A stretch of 64,000 nt of DNA from an uncultured Prevotellaceae bacterium (GTDB lineage Bacteria > Bacteroidota > Bacteroidia > Bacteroidales > Bacteroidaceae), in NCBI GenBank assembly GCA_902761905.1, contig CACWMK010000017.1:468-64467 (forward strand). Direction: 5' to 3'. The translations under genes and the position numbers were made by a program. Shown here one piece after another: positions 8,554 through 17,396 of this stretch. Numbering within the stretch: the first letter of the stretch is position 1; each line of letters begins with the position of its first letter. The notes under the pieces were generated by a model. It was not told where the DNA came from. It did not search any database and worked only from the letters and a program-made list of their open reading frames with translations.

Positions 8554-9453
8554 ATGAATAAGCGAAGTATACTCAATAAGATCAATATTTTGAAAGATGC
8601 CTTGATGGGGAATGTCGTAAAAATTAAAGTGTTTTATGATATTCATATTCGAAAGGCTATTACTTTATCTGATCATAGCGATCCATCTGTAATCATTTCT
8701 TTAACAAGTTATGGTTGTAGAGTTCGGAATAGTGTTGTATATACTGTTTATTCTTTGTTAAAGCAGTCGTTGCGGCCTGCTTGTGTTGTTCTGTGGTTGG
8801 ATCAGAATGAGTATAATAACGATAATTTGCCTAGTGACCTTCTTTTCTTATGTTCATATGGGTTAGAAGTACGATTTTGCAAGGATATTAGATCGTATAC
8901 TAAGATAATTCCTTCATTATCTGCTTTTCCAAATAAGCATATCATTACAGCTGATGACGATTTATATTATACAAAGAGTTTTGTAAGAGAATTTGTAGAT
9001 ACTCACCATCAATACCCAAACTCAATTATCACAGCATGGGCAAAATTGCCGATTAGTAAGGGTAATGGACAACTAGCATCATATTCAGAATGGCCCGAGT
9101 TGAAGAATGTTACGACAGATTATCAGTATAGTGTACTGAAAATAATGCCTTTGGGAGTAGGGGGCGTATTATACCCTTCAAATATCTTTGATGATGAAGT
9201 ATTGAACGAATCCGTTTTTTCTTCGCTTTGTCCTAAGGCAGATGATATTTGGTTGTATTTAATGGGCTTGAGATGTGGCGCGTCTAAGCGACTTCTTGTA
9301 GATTCTCAAATATCATATTATCAAACAGATACGCTACGACAGTATCTCACAAAGGATCGTCTAACAGAGTCAAACCGCCTTGGTGGTGAAAATGACAGCC
9401 AACTTATAGCTCTTATGGAGTATTATAGCATTTCTTGTAATATGTTGGTATAA
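8554..9453 (+). CDS. Glycosyltransferase-like protein, probably acquired
   Basis: A 299-aa protein with a GT-A-like layout: an N-terminal strand and loop (VIISLTSYGCRVRN), a helix with YSLLKQSLRP, then ITADDDLYY (about residues 129-137), which supplies the DXD-type metal-binding motif. Near the C-terminus is SSLCPKADDIWLY. This pattern fits small glycosyltransferases found in capsule clusters; donor and acceptor are unknown. An in-frame ATG at 8536 lies upstream of the -7 box and is unlikely. The gene has its own promoter and 90- and 76-nt gaps on each side. It is richer in T-ending codons than its neighbours, which suggests separate acquisition. Confidence 0.7.
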   Translation: MNKRSILNKINILKDALMGNVVKIKVFYDIHIRKAITLSDHSDPSVIISLTSYGCRVRNSVVYTVYSLLKQSLRPACVVLWLDQNEYNNDNLPSDLLFLCSYGLEVRFCKDIRSYTKIIPSLSAFPNKHIITADDDLYYTKSFVREFVDTHHQYPNSIITAWAKLPISKGNGQLASYSEWPELKNVTTDYQYSVLKIMPLGVGGVLYPSNIFDDEVLNESVFSSLCPKADDIWLYLMGLRCGASKRLLVDSQISYYQTDTLRQYLTKDRLTESNRLGGENDSQLIALMEYYSISCNMLV

Positions 9454-9529
9454 TCCTATCAGAAATATAATAATTGATAAGAAAATACGTTAATATATTA
9501 ATAGAACAAGACAATAAATAATTATTGAT

Positions 9530-10819
9530 ATGAAGAGATCTTTACAAGATGTAAAAATAGCCGTTATAGGATTAGGATATGTAGGATTGCCACTTGCCAG
9601 ACTTATGTCTACCAAATTTAAAACAATTGGATACGACATGAACGCAGAGCGTGTCAACCTTCTAAACCAAGGATGTGACTCAACATTGGAAGTGCCAAAC
9701 GATCTACTTAAACAGGCACTTTCGTCTGGTTTCAGATGTACAGCGACACTAGATGATATTCGAGATGCAAATTTCTATATTGTTGCCGTCCCCACCCCTG
9801 TTGACAAGAACAACCATCCCGACCTAACACCATTATTGTCAGCCAGCAAAACAGTAGGACAGGTCATAAAAAAGGGCGATATAGTTGTTTACGAATCAAC
9901 AGTTTATCCTGGCGTCACAGAAGACGAGTGTCTACCAGTTGTTGAACGTGCTTCTGGCTTGAAGTATAACACTGATTTTTTTGCAGGATACTCCCCAGAA
10001 CGCATTAATCCAGGAGACAAGGAGCATTCTGTTGAAAAAATCAAAAAAGTAACATCAGGTTCTACACCAGAAGTTGCAGATTTGGTTGACAAAGTGTACA
10101 ACTCAGTCCTAGTGAATGGTACCCACAAGGCACCCAGCATCAAAGTAGCAGAGGCTTCAAAGATAATTGAGAACTCACAGCGAGATGTAAACATTGCATT
10201 CATGAATGAATTGGCAAAGATATTCAATGCAATGGGTATTGATACATACGACGTTTTGGAAGCTGCTGCATCAAAATGGAACTTTATAAAGATGAAACCA
10301 GGACTTGTAGGTGGTCATTGTATCAGCGTTGATCCATATTACCTTATACAGAAAGCACAGGTCTATGGTGTAATGCCAAGAGTAATGATGTCTGCACGCA
10401 GACTGAATGACGGTATGGGCGACTACGTGGCGAACCAGGTTATAAAACTCATGAACAAAAAAGGAATTTTGGTCAAGGACGCAAAAATACTCATACTTGG
10501 ATTCAGTTTCAAAGAAAATTGCCCTGATACAAGAAACACAAAGGTAGCCGACATATACCATACATTCTTGGAATATACACCAAACATCACAGTTTTCGAC
10601 CCCTGGGCTGATGCAGAAAAAGTAAAGAAAGAATATGGCATAACAACAATATCTGAAGGATTGGAAAATCTAAAAGGAAAATACGATGCAGTAGTATTAG
10701 CTGTTGCACATAAAGAATTCACACAGACAAGCATACGTTCATTCCTTAATTCAGAAAATGGAGTTGTATATGACGTAAAGGGCGTCTTGAACAGAAACGA
10801 AATTGACGGAAGGCTATAA
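9530..10819 (+). CDS. UDP-sugar 6-dehydrogenase (TviB/WbpA-like)
   Basis: NAD-dependent oxidation of a UDP-N-acetylhexosamine to the uronic acid, supplying an acidic capsule sugar. The N-terminal Rossmann motif is IGLGYVGLPLA (about residues 13-23). FFAGYSPERINPGDKEH (about 150-166) marks the TviB/WbpA group rather than plain UDP-glucose dehydrogenase. The catalytic cysteine is Cys264 in GGHCISVDPYYL. The C-terminal UDP-binding domain carries ILGFSFKENCPDTRNTK. Length (429 aa) is normal. Whether the substrate is UDP-GlcNAc or UDP-GalNAc cannot be told. The next gene starts 6 nt downstream. Confidence 0.88.
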   Translation: MKRSLQDVKIAVIGLGYVGLPLARLMSTKFKTIGYDMNAERVNLLNQGCDSTLEVPNDLLKQALSSGFRCTATLDDIRDANFYIVAVPTPVDKNNHPDLTPLLSASKTVGQVIKKGDIVVYESTVYPGVTEDECLPVVERASGLKYNTDFFAGYSPERINPGDKEHSVEKIKKVTSGSTPEVADLVDKVYNSVLVNGTHKAPSIKVAEASKIIENSQRDVNIAFMNELAKIFNAMGIDTYDVLEAAASKWNFIKMKPGLVGGHCISVDPYYLIQKAQVYGVMPRVMMSARRLNDGMGDYVANQVIKLMNKKGILVKDAKILILGFSFKENCPDTRNTKVADIYHTFLEYTPNITVFDPWADAEKVKKEYGITTISEGLENLKGKYDAVVLAVAHKEFTQTSIRSFLNSENGVVYDVKGVLNRNEIDGRL

Positions 10820-10824
10820 TATAT

Positions 10825-11838
10825 ATGATATCACTTGTTTGCCCAATTTATAACGAGGAAAAATATATTGATGTATTTCTAAAATCCATCATCAAACAAG
10901 ATTACCCCAAAAAAGAAATGGAGGTATTGCTGGTAGATGGAATGAGTACGGATAATACTAGAAATATCATCAGCAAATACCTAAAGAAATATCCATTAAT
11001 TCATCTGCTTGATAACCCACAACGTACATCATCATATGCGATGAATATTGGCATAAAAGCAGCACAAGGTGAGTACATTATACGAATGGATGCTCATGCA
11101 GACTATCCTTTAAACTACCTAAAATTGTTGGTGCACTATTCTAAAACCCTAGAAAATGCTCAAAACGTAGGTGGAGTATGTATCACATTGCCATGCAACA
11201 AAACTAATGAAGCTTTGGCAATTTCTGAAGTTCTGAGCAGCCCCTTTGGTATGGGCAACTCCTACTTCAGAACAGGTACTGACCAAATAAAACAAGTAGA
11301 CACAGTACCATTTGGATGTTTCAAAAAGACGTTATTCGACGAAATTGGCTATTTTGATACAGACTTGATACGCAATCAAGACGACGAATTTAACGGACGA
11401 ATAATAAGGAACGGTGGAAACATCTATCTTATACCTGATATTCGCATAAAATACTTTGCACGAGACAAAGTGGCTAAGATCAGAAAGATGTTTTACCAAT
11501 ACGGACTATACAAGCCTTTGGTAAATAAGAAACTCGGAGCTCCTGCTACCATTAGGCAGTTCTTTCCCCTACTCTTCTTATTAGGATTAGTGATAGGTGG
11601 AATTATAAGCATCTTCTTATTCTGGGCAAGATACATTTATTTATTTGTTATTTCACTCTATTTATTAATAGGACTTATATTGGGAGGTATGGTTGCAATA
11701 CGCAGCGATAAACCTTCGCTGATATTATGGATGCCATACGTATTTCTGAGTGTACACCTAAGTTATGGTTGGGGATATCTATGCGGACTATATAAAATAG
11801 CGTTTAATAAGAAAATTAACGTGAAATACAATAGATAA
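10825..11838 (+). CDS. Family 2 glycosyltransferase (ExoA-like)
   Basis: The N-terminal GT2 domain (residues about 1-230) begins MISLVCPIYNEEKYI and has LVDGMSTDNT (about 37-46). IIRMDAHADYP (about 88-98) carries the DXD-equivalent aspartates, and NQDDEFNGRI (about 189-198) fits the ED motif. Two or three TM helices follow (about 250-330), as in succinoglycan ExoA-type enzymes, so it should act at the inner membrane on the lipid-linked repeat unit. It lies 6 nt after the dehydrogenase gene. Sugar specificity is unknown. Confidence 0.85.
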   Translation: MISLVCPIYNEEKYIDVFLKSIIKQDYPKKEMEVLLVDGMSTDNTRNIISKYLKKYPLIHLLDNPQRTSSYAMNIGIKAAQGEYIIRMDAHADYPLNYLKLLVHYSKTLENAQNVGGVCITLPCNKTNEALAISEVLSSPFGMGNSYFRTGTDQIKQVDTVPFGCFKKTLFDEIGYFDTDLIRNQDDEFNGRIIRNGGNIYLIPDIRIKYFARDKVAKIRKMFYQYGLYKPLVNKKLGAPATIRQFFPLLFLLGLVIGGIISIFLFWARYIYLFVISLYLLIGLILGGMVAIRSDKPSLILWMPYVFLSVHLSYGWGYLCGLYKIAFNKKINVKYNR

Positions 11839-11904
11839 TGGGGAAAAATAACCTAGCCATTACAAATAAACAACCATTTTTTCGGATAATTAAAAAATTA
11901 GTTG

Positions 11905-11912
11905 TACCTTTG
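11905..11912 (+). promoter_or_regulatory. -7 box (TACCTTTG) for aminotransferase-PGT genes
   Basis: TACCTTTG lies 56 nt before the aminotransferase ATG in a 130-nt gap, so the last three biosynthetic genes probably have their own transcript. Confidence 0.6.
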
Positions 11913-11968
11913 CACACTAATTTCAAGTAAACAGCGTTAATATAATAATAAACGATTATAAAGAAGAG

Positions 11969-13159
11969 ATGAAGATCCCATTTTCACCACCAGATATAAC
12001 AGAACAGGAAGCACAAGAAGTGACAGCAGCCTTGCTCTCTGGATGGATAACTACAGGCCCTCGAACCAAAGAGTTTGAGAGACAGATTGCCGCATTCTGC
12101 GAATCGAAGATGGCTGTATGCCAAAGCAGCGCAACAGCATGTCTCGAAGCAATACTTCGTATACTGGGCGTAGGTCCAGGCGACGAGGTTATAACTTCGG
12201 CCTATACCTATACCGCTACTGCAAGCCCAGTTTGTCACGTTGGTGCCAAACTGGTATTTGTTGACACTAAGCCCGACTCATACGAGATGGACTACGAAAA
12301 GCTGGCAGAAGCCATCAATGAGAATACAAAAGTGGTGATACCTGTTGACATAGGTGGTGTACCATGCGACTATGCCGCCATCAACAAGGTGGTAGAGGCT
12401 AAGCGACATCTGTTTAAACCTACCAACAAGATACAAGAGGCCATCGGACATCTGATAGTAGTAGATGATGCTGCACATGCTTTTGGTGCCAGTTGGAACG
12501 GAAAGATGATAGGATCGGTAAGCGACTTCACATCATTCTCATTCCATGCTGTAAAGAACTTCACCACTGCCGAAGGAGGCGCACTTACTTGGACCCCCAT
12601 CGATGGTATCGACGACAACTGGCTTTACACTCAGTTCCAGCTGAACTCGCTACACGGCCAGAGCAAGGATGCTCTGTCGAAGAGCCAGCTAGGTGCTTGG
12701 GAATACGACATAGTGAGTCCTGCCTATAAAAGCAATATGACAGACCTGACTGCAGCTATCGGTCTGGTACAGATGAAGCGCTATCCAGATATGCTGAAAC
12801 GTCGCAAGGAACTTATCGCCCACTACGATAAGGAACTATCAGGCCTGAATCTGCAAGTACGCGATCACTATACAGCAGAACATACCTCATCAGGACACCT
12901 GTATCAGGTAAGACTGTTGGGACGCGACGAACAGCAGCGTAATGACATCATCATAAAAATGGCAGAACGTGGCATCGCAACCAATGTACACTTCAAGCCA
13001 CTGCCCATGATGACTGCCTACAAGAAACTGGGAGCAGACATAAGCAACTATCCTAATGCTTATAATCAGTATAAAAACGAGATTACACTACCATTATATA
13101 CTAAGCTTACAGACGAGCAGGTAGAATACATCTTGAAAAACTTCAAAGAGGTAATATGA
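11969..13159 (+). CDS. DegT/DnrJ/EryC1/StrS sugar aminotransferase
   Basis: PLP-dependent aminotransferase acting on a nucleotide-linked keto sugar. The N-terminal start FSPPDITEQE and SGWITTGP are typical of the family. The PLP lysine is Lys196 in SFHAVKNFTTAEGG. The aspartate in VVDDAAHAFGA (about residues 165-175) contacts the PLP ring nitrogen. The 396-aa length is normal. No matching 4,6-dehydratase or 3-ketoreductase lies in the cluster, so the keto-sugar substrate must be made elsewhere. It overlaps the following sugar transferase gene by 4 nt (ATGA). Confidence 0.88.
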   Translation: MKIPFSPPDITEQEAQEVTAALLSGWITTGPRTKEFERQIAAFCESKMAVCQSSATACLEAILRILGVGPGDEVITSAYTYTATASPVCHVGAKLVFVDTKPDSYEMDYEKLAEAINENTKVVIPVDIGGVPCDYAAINKVVEAKRHLFKPTNKIQEAIGHLIVVDDAAHAFGASWNGKMIGSVSDFTSFSFHAVKNFTTAEGGALTWTPIDGIDDNWLYTQFQLNSLHGQSKDALSKSQLGAWEYDIVSPAYKSNMTDLTAAIGLVQMKRYPDMLKRRKELIAHYDKELSGLNLQVRDHYTAEHTSSGHLYQVRLLGRDEQQRNDIIIKMAERGIATNVHFKPLPMMTAYKKLGADISNYPNAYNQYKNEITLPLYTKLTDEQVEYILKNFKEVI

Positions 13160-13743
13160 TCAGACTATTCGACATACTATTTTCTTTGTTGGGCTTACTG
13201 CTGCTTTCTCCCCTATTTGTGGTAATATATCTGCTGATTATTGCAGAGAGCAAAGGGGGCGCATTCTATATCCAAGAGCGAATAGGCAAGAATAGCAAAC
13301 CATTCGGACTGTATAAGTTTCGCTCTATGCGAGTAGGTTCTGATGCAGAAGGACTTCTTACAGTGGGCGAACGCGACAACAGAATTACTCGTACTGGCTA
13401 TATACTGAGAAAGACCAAGATAGACGAACTGCCCCAGCTACTGAATGTATTGAAGGGGGATATGAGTCTAGTTGGTCCGAGACCAGAGGTAAAGAAATAT
13501 ACAGATATGTATACAGATGAGCAGCGCAAGGTGCTATCTGTAAGACCTGGCATAACTGACTATGCATCAATCGAATATGTAAACGAGAACGAGTTGCTTA
13601 GCAAGTCTGATGATCCTGAGCAGATGTATATCGAAAAGGTGATGCCTGACAAAATCAAACTAAACATGAAGTATCTGGAGCACTATACTGTAGGCGAATA
13701 CTTCAAGATAATCTTTCTCACCTTTAAAAGTCTTGTAAAATGA
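13156..13743 (+). CDS. Phosphoglycosyl transferase 1 (PglC-like)
   Basis: Small monotopic sugar-1-phosphate transferase (Bact_transf family, 195 aa) that starts repeat-unit synthesis on undecaprenyl phosphate. It has an N-terminal re-entrant hydrophobic helix (residues about 4-28, with SPLF), RIGKNSKPFGLYKFRSM (about 42-58), and the catalytic Asp-Glu dyad in KIDELPQLLNVLKGDMSLVGPRPE (read in parts; about 93-116). ATGA overlaps tie it to the aminotransferase before it and to a second enzyme of the same family after it. Confidence 0.88.
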   Translation: MIRLFDILFSLLGLLLLSPLFVVIYLLIIAESKGGAFYIQERIGKNSKPFGLYKFRSMRVGSDAEGLLTVGERDNRITRTGYILRKTKIDELPQLLNVLKGDMSLVGPRPEVKKYTDMYTDEQRKVLSVRPGITDYASIEYVNENELLSKSDDPEQMYIEKVMPDKIKLNMKYLEHYTVGEYFKIIFLTFKSLVK

Positions 13744-14312
13744 AAAGGTGTATTGATTTCTGTCTGGCACTTGTCTGCATCATCATATTCTCGCCATTAT
13801 TCATCATTTGCTATCTGGCCATCAGATTAGAGGACGGAGGGCCGGCATTTTTCAAGCAGGAAAGAATCGGACTAGGCGGAAAACCTTTCAACATACTTAA
13901 GTTCAGAAGCATGCCGGTAGATGAGAATCGCGACGAGTATGCATTGTTCAATCATAACAAACACGAACAACTTACACGCATAGGACGATTCATGAGAGAT
14001 CATCATCTGGACGAACTTCCCCAATTAATCAACGTACTGAGAGGCGATATGGCTTTTATCGGCCCCAGACCTGAAAGAAAATACTACATTGACTTGATAA
14101 TGGAGCAGGACACAAGATATGAGCGTCTGTACCAACTGCGCCCTGGTGTTACCAGTTACGCCACACTGCATAATGGCTATACTGACACTTTGGAGAAGAT
14201 GCTCATCCGACTGGAAATGGACCTGTACTACCTGGAGCATCAGTCATTGTGGATGGATGCAAAAATACTGATGCAGACTTTCTTCAGCATCGTAGGAGGA
14301 AAACGTTTCTAG
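13740..14312 (+). CDS. Phosphoglycosyl transferase 2 (PglC-like)
   Basis: A second Bact_transf protein (190 aa) with the same features as its neighbour: an N-terminal membrane helix with SPLF, RIGLGGKPFNILKFRSM, the catalytic dyad in HHLDELPQL, and GDMAFIGPRPE. The two are clearly different in sequence, so this is not a recent duplication. Two initiating enzymes in tandem would allow two first sugars, or one may act on a different lipid pathway. Its last 4 nt overlap the end of the convergent lipoprotein gene. Confidence 0.86.
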   Translation: MKRCIDFCLALVCIIIFSPLFIICYLAIRLEDGGPAFFKQERIGLGGKPFNILKFRSMPVDENRDEYALFNHNKHEQLTRIGRFMRDHHLDELPQLINVLRGDMAFIGPRPERKYYIDLIMEQDTRYERLYQLRPGVTSYATLHNGYTDTLEKMLIRLEMDLYYLEHQSLWMDAKILMQTFFSIVGGKRF

Positions 14313-14749
14313 TATCTCCTGAAGTGAAGACGAAGAACATCGTTGGTTAGCACCATATTATTATCATCCAACTCCTTTATCGCAAACTTTTCAACCAATC
14401 GATAGATGCCGAATGGTTTCAGGATTTCCACATCATCTATAGGTTCGTCTGTTTCATACAGATGATGAATGAAGGGAGAAGACAATGTCAATATGGAGTC
14501 ATTATCCTCAAATCTGAACAACAACCCCTCGCCCAGATAAACATCGTTTTCAGAATAACGTATCTGGAGAAGCTTACCCTGCACCCCCCAGTAAATAAAC
14601 GATTCGCGAGTATCTGTCGAGCCTCCTGTAGCCAAGGTGTCTACTTGGCTCATCTGCCAGTAACCATCCAGTTTGCCATTACCAGACGTCTCCAGTTCGC
14701 AAGAAACGACCATCAGACCAAATGCCAGTAAATATAATATCTTTCTCAT
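14309..14749 (-). CDS. Small lipoprotein, lipocalin-like (DUF4847-like)
   Basis: Predicted 146-aa lipoprotein. The signal peptide MRKILYLLAFGLMVVSC ends in a lipobox with Cys17. The mature part begins with a Trp motif (LDGYWQMSQVD) and continues in alternating strands (LLFRFEDND, FGIYRLVEKF, MVLTNDVLRLHF), as in lipocalin-like domains of Bacteroidetes. A TTG at 14761 is an upstream start option, but ATG at 14749 gives the better signal peptide. It follows the Wzi-like gene by 12 nt and is probably cotranscribed, suggesting a cell-envelope role. Ligand unknown. Confidence 0.65.
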   Translation of the reverse strand: MRKILYLLAFGLMVVSCELETSGNGKLDGYWQMSQVDTLATGGSTDTRESFIYWGVQGKLLQIRYSENDVYLGEGLLFRFEDNDSILTLSSPFIHHLYETDEPIDDVEILKPFGIYRLVEKFAIKELDDNNMVLTNDVLRLHFRRY

Positions 14750-14761
14750 TTCTTTATTCAA

Positions 14762-16309
14762 TCAAAATAATCCACTCTTTGCTATTGTCATTTGCAGGCC
14801 AAAGTTGTCGCCCATAAGTTTTCCGAAATCTGCTCCCATAGCACCTTTAATACTCCAGTCCTTAAGCACAGATGTAGAAGGGAATGTATAGCATGCTTCT
14901 GCCAACAGAGATACTGTCTTACGAGGATCAGAGTATGGTTTATCGTAAGTGCCGTAACCTTTAAGATAGGTACCAAGCATACGATAATGGAAACGTGGAT
15001 ATGGACTACCACTGAAGCCTATATGATAAGCCTTGCTGCGATTGTTCTTTATATATATACTCTGGTCAGTGTTATAAATTGGCGAAAGGTATAGTGGGTT
15101 TCCTATCACCTGTCCCCAATGCTGCCATCCTGTATATATACTATGATTATAGTAGTTATCTTGTCCACCAATATGGTCAGAAATCACCTCATCGTGGTCG
15201 TGATATATGGGCCCACTCTGGTATTTCGAGAAAAACAACTCTGCCACAATATTATCTATCCAACGGGCGTCTTTCAGACGCAATTCGAATCCAAGCTGAA
15301 TATCCTTTAACCCATACAAGAAGAAGCGGCGATCCTTCTTAACATTCCAATCAGTTCCTTCGCCATATCCATCATATTCGATGAGAAACATAGATGAGTG
15401 ATCCTCAAAGAAATGGTCAGCATAGATGCTGAATCCCCACTCCTCATCATCAAAATTGAAACGAGCCAACCAACTGCCCAAACTGTTTCCAGCACCACCT
15501 GTATACAGATCATCTACAGTATCGCTACCTCCTGGTATCAAAGCTTTCAACATACCTTTAAGACCACCCTGCTGATGAACCTCATCATCAAAAGTTCCAT
15601 CAGAATGGAATCGATAAGCTGTCCCACCAAACTGGTTAGCCATCTCTAAACCCAACTCCAACGAAAACAAGACTTTTTCTGCATTTCCTATCCTAAGATA
15701 ACCAGCCTTTGAGTGAAAAAGCGCCCCCTCAGTATATTTGTTATGCTGTCCTGTAAAATCTTTCTGCCAATTATCGTCTGTGGTTTTGCCGTAGGCAATG
15801 TGACCTTTAAGGGCTAGCCAGTTGTGGGTGCCTGGGATAGTCCAGTAGTCAGGAAGTGCCAAGCGGACTTGTGGTATAGGACGGGCATTGATTCCAAGGG
15901 TCTGAGCACCAGTGCTAAGCTCTTGGTTCTTAAGTTCCATTGGATATTCCTTGGCTCCAACTGTTAGAACTCCCTTAAGCCAGCGACCTTCAACGTAAGC
16001 CTGCTGAACTACCAGTTTGCTGGTAAATCCTGCTGCAACAGCCACATCTGCGCCATAGCCAACACCCCACTTTCTGCCATCATCAGCCGAAAGAGGACGA
16101 TAAACAGCGCCACGCAGATATCCATTCGTAGTCTTAAGCGAACTCAATCCATACTTGTTGGCATTAAGCCACAATGGAGTATTATCGCCTGAAGATAATG
16201 TAGTCTGCAACTCTGCACGATAGTGAAGACTATCAGTAAGTGAGTGCTGCTGACCATTCATAGTCAACGGGCTACACATTATTAATAATAAAGACAAAAC
16301 TTTCTTCAT
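14762..16309 (-). CDS. Capsule assembly Wzi family outer-membrane protein
   Basis: Predicted 515-aa outer-membrane beta-barrel with a signal peptide (residues 1-19, ending NGQ). The sequence is rich in aromatic, alternating strands, with TPLWLNANKYGLSS near the N-terminus, the usual start of the Wzi family. Wzi proteins bind exported capsule at the cell surface, which fits its place beside the export operon, though on the opposite strand. The -7 box lies 8 nt before the ATG, so the leader is nearly absent. The lipoprotein gene follows directly. Confidence 0.82.
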   Translation of the reverse strand: MKKVLSLLLIMCSPLTMNGQQHSLTDSLHYRAELQTTLSSGDNTPLWLNANKYGLSSLKTTNGYLRGAVYRPLSADDGRKWGVGYGADVAVAAGFTSKLVVQQAYVEGRWLKGVLTVGAKEYPMELKNQELSTGAQTLGINARPIPQVRLALPDYWTIPGTHNWLALKGHIAYGKTTDDNWQKDFTGQHNKYTEGALFHSKAGYLRIGNAEKVLFSLELGLEMANQFGGTAYRFHSDGTFDDEVHQQGGLKGMLKALIPGGSDTVDDLYTGGAGNSLGSWLARFNFDDEEWGFSIYADHFFEDHSSMFLIEYDGYGEGTDWNVKKDRRFFLYGLKDIQLGFELRLKDARWIDNIVAELFFSKYQSGPIYHDHDEVISDHIGGQDNYYNHSIYTGWQHWGQVIGNPLYLSPIYNTDQSIYIKNNRSKAYHIGFSGSPYPRFHYRMLGTYLKGYGTYDKPYSDPRKTVSLLAEACYTFPSTSVLKDWSIKGAMGADFGKLMGDNFGLQMTIAKSGLF

Positions 16310-16317
16310 AACGGGGG

Positions 16318-16325
16318 CAAAGATA
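16318..16325 (-). promoter_or_regulatory. -7 box (TATCTTTG) for the Wzi-like gene
   Basis: TATCTTTG on the minus strand ends 8 nt before the ATG at 16309, predicting a leaderless or almost leaderless mRNA. Confidence 0.6.
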
Positions 16326-16356
16326 CTAATTTTTTCTTATAAAAGAATAGTTTTAG

Positions 16357-16387
16357 GGATTTTCCTCCGCCTAATTAGGGAAAATCC
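16357..16387. promoter_or_regulatory. Inverted repeat between divergent genes
   Basis: GGATTTTCC (16357-16365) and GGAAAATCC (16379-16387) are perfect 9-bp arms with a 13-nt spacer, set between the wzi-like promoter and the start of the His-rich protein gene. It could be an operator; no regulator is known. The weak -7-like box TTCCTTTG at 16412-16419 may serve the plus-strand gene. Confidence 0.4.
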
Positions 16388-16468
16388 TTTGTATATGACA
16401 GGAAAATGTCGTTCCTTTGCACTGTGAATAATTAATTAGAATGTCTAACCACATTAAATGATACGATT

Positions 16469-17395
16469 ATGAAGAAGATGTTTTTCGCACTGATGGTGAT
16501 GCTGACCTCGACAATGGCAGCGAGTGCAATGAGCTATGAGCAGGCTCGCAACGAAGCCCTGTTCCTCACCGATAAGATGGCGTACGAGCTGAACCTCACT
16601 GACGAGCAGTATGAGGCTGCATACGAGATAAACCTCGACTATCTGATGGGAGTATCAGGCCGCGACGATGTATTTGGCACTTATTGGGAGCGCAGAAATC
16701 TCGATTTGAGCTATATCCTCTTCGACTGGCAGTGGAATGCTTACATAGCTGCTTCGTATTTCTATCGCCCATTGTACTGGGAGGCTGGATACTGGCACTT
16801 TGGCATCTACCGCATATATCCACATCGTGATTTCTTCTACTTCGGACGTCCTCACTTCTATGCTACATATCGTGGTGGACATGCCTGGCACCTGCATGGT
16901 ACACATGGCTACTACTACAACCACAGAAGTCATTTCCGTCCTGCCCACAGAGAGCACTTTGGAATGCACGATCGCTGGAATCGTGGTGACTTCCGCAATC
17001 CTCGCCACAGTTCAACACGTGTGACTGGTCGTCATGACAGCCATCGTATCGAGAGTCGTCCAGGCGACCGTCGCATAGAGAACCGCTCTGGTAACCGTCA
17101 CTACGAGAACCGTTCTGGAAATCGCAGTTTCGAGAATCGTAATAGCAATAGCACTAATCGCAACGACGATGTATATCGCCACTCTGAGTCACATCGCAAC
17201 AATAGCTCGTTTGGAGGCTATCGTGGTGGATCGCAGGGCAACAGCTCGCACAGCGTTGGATCACACAGCAGTGGTTCGCACAGCAGCTCTGGCTCGCATG
17301 GATCTCGCAGCATGGGTGGTGGTTCGCACAGTAGCTCAAACCACTCTTCAAGCTCAGGTCACTTTGGTGGCAGCCGCATGGGAGGTCGCAGATAA
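16469..17395 (+). CDS. Secreted His/Ser/Gly/Arg-rich protein of unknown function
   Basis: 308 aa with a signal peptide (residues 1-20, ending ASA). A helical segment (about 21-75, LTDEQYEAAYEINLDYLMG) resembles a short Spy/LTXXQ-like start. An aromatic and His-rich middle (about 85-165) follows. The C-terminal half (about 175-308) is low complexity: repeated ENRSGNR units near 210-235, then Ser/His/Gly repeats (GSHSSGSHSS). The composition suggests an extended, possibly metal-binding surface or periplasmic protein. I do not recognise a family for the whole chain. Confidence 0.7.
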   Translation: MKKMFFALMVMLTSTMAASAMSYEQARNEALFLTDKMAYELNLTDEQYEAAYEINLDYLMGVSGRDDVFGTYWERRNLDLSYILFDWQWNAYIAASYFYRPLYWEAGYWHFGIYRIYPHRDFFYFGRPHFYATYRGGHAWHLHGTHGYYYNHRSHFRPAHREHFGMHDRWNRGDFRNPRHSSTRVTGRHDSHRIESRPGDRRIENRSGNRHYENRSGNRSFENRNSNSTNRNDDVYRHSESHRNNSSFGGYRGGSQGNSSHSVGSHSSGSHSSSGSHGSRSMGGGSHSSSNHSSSSGHFGGSRMGGRR

Positions 17396-17396
17396 A

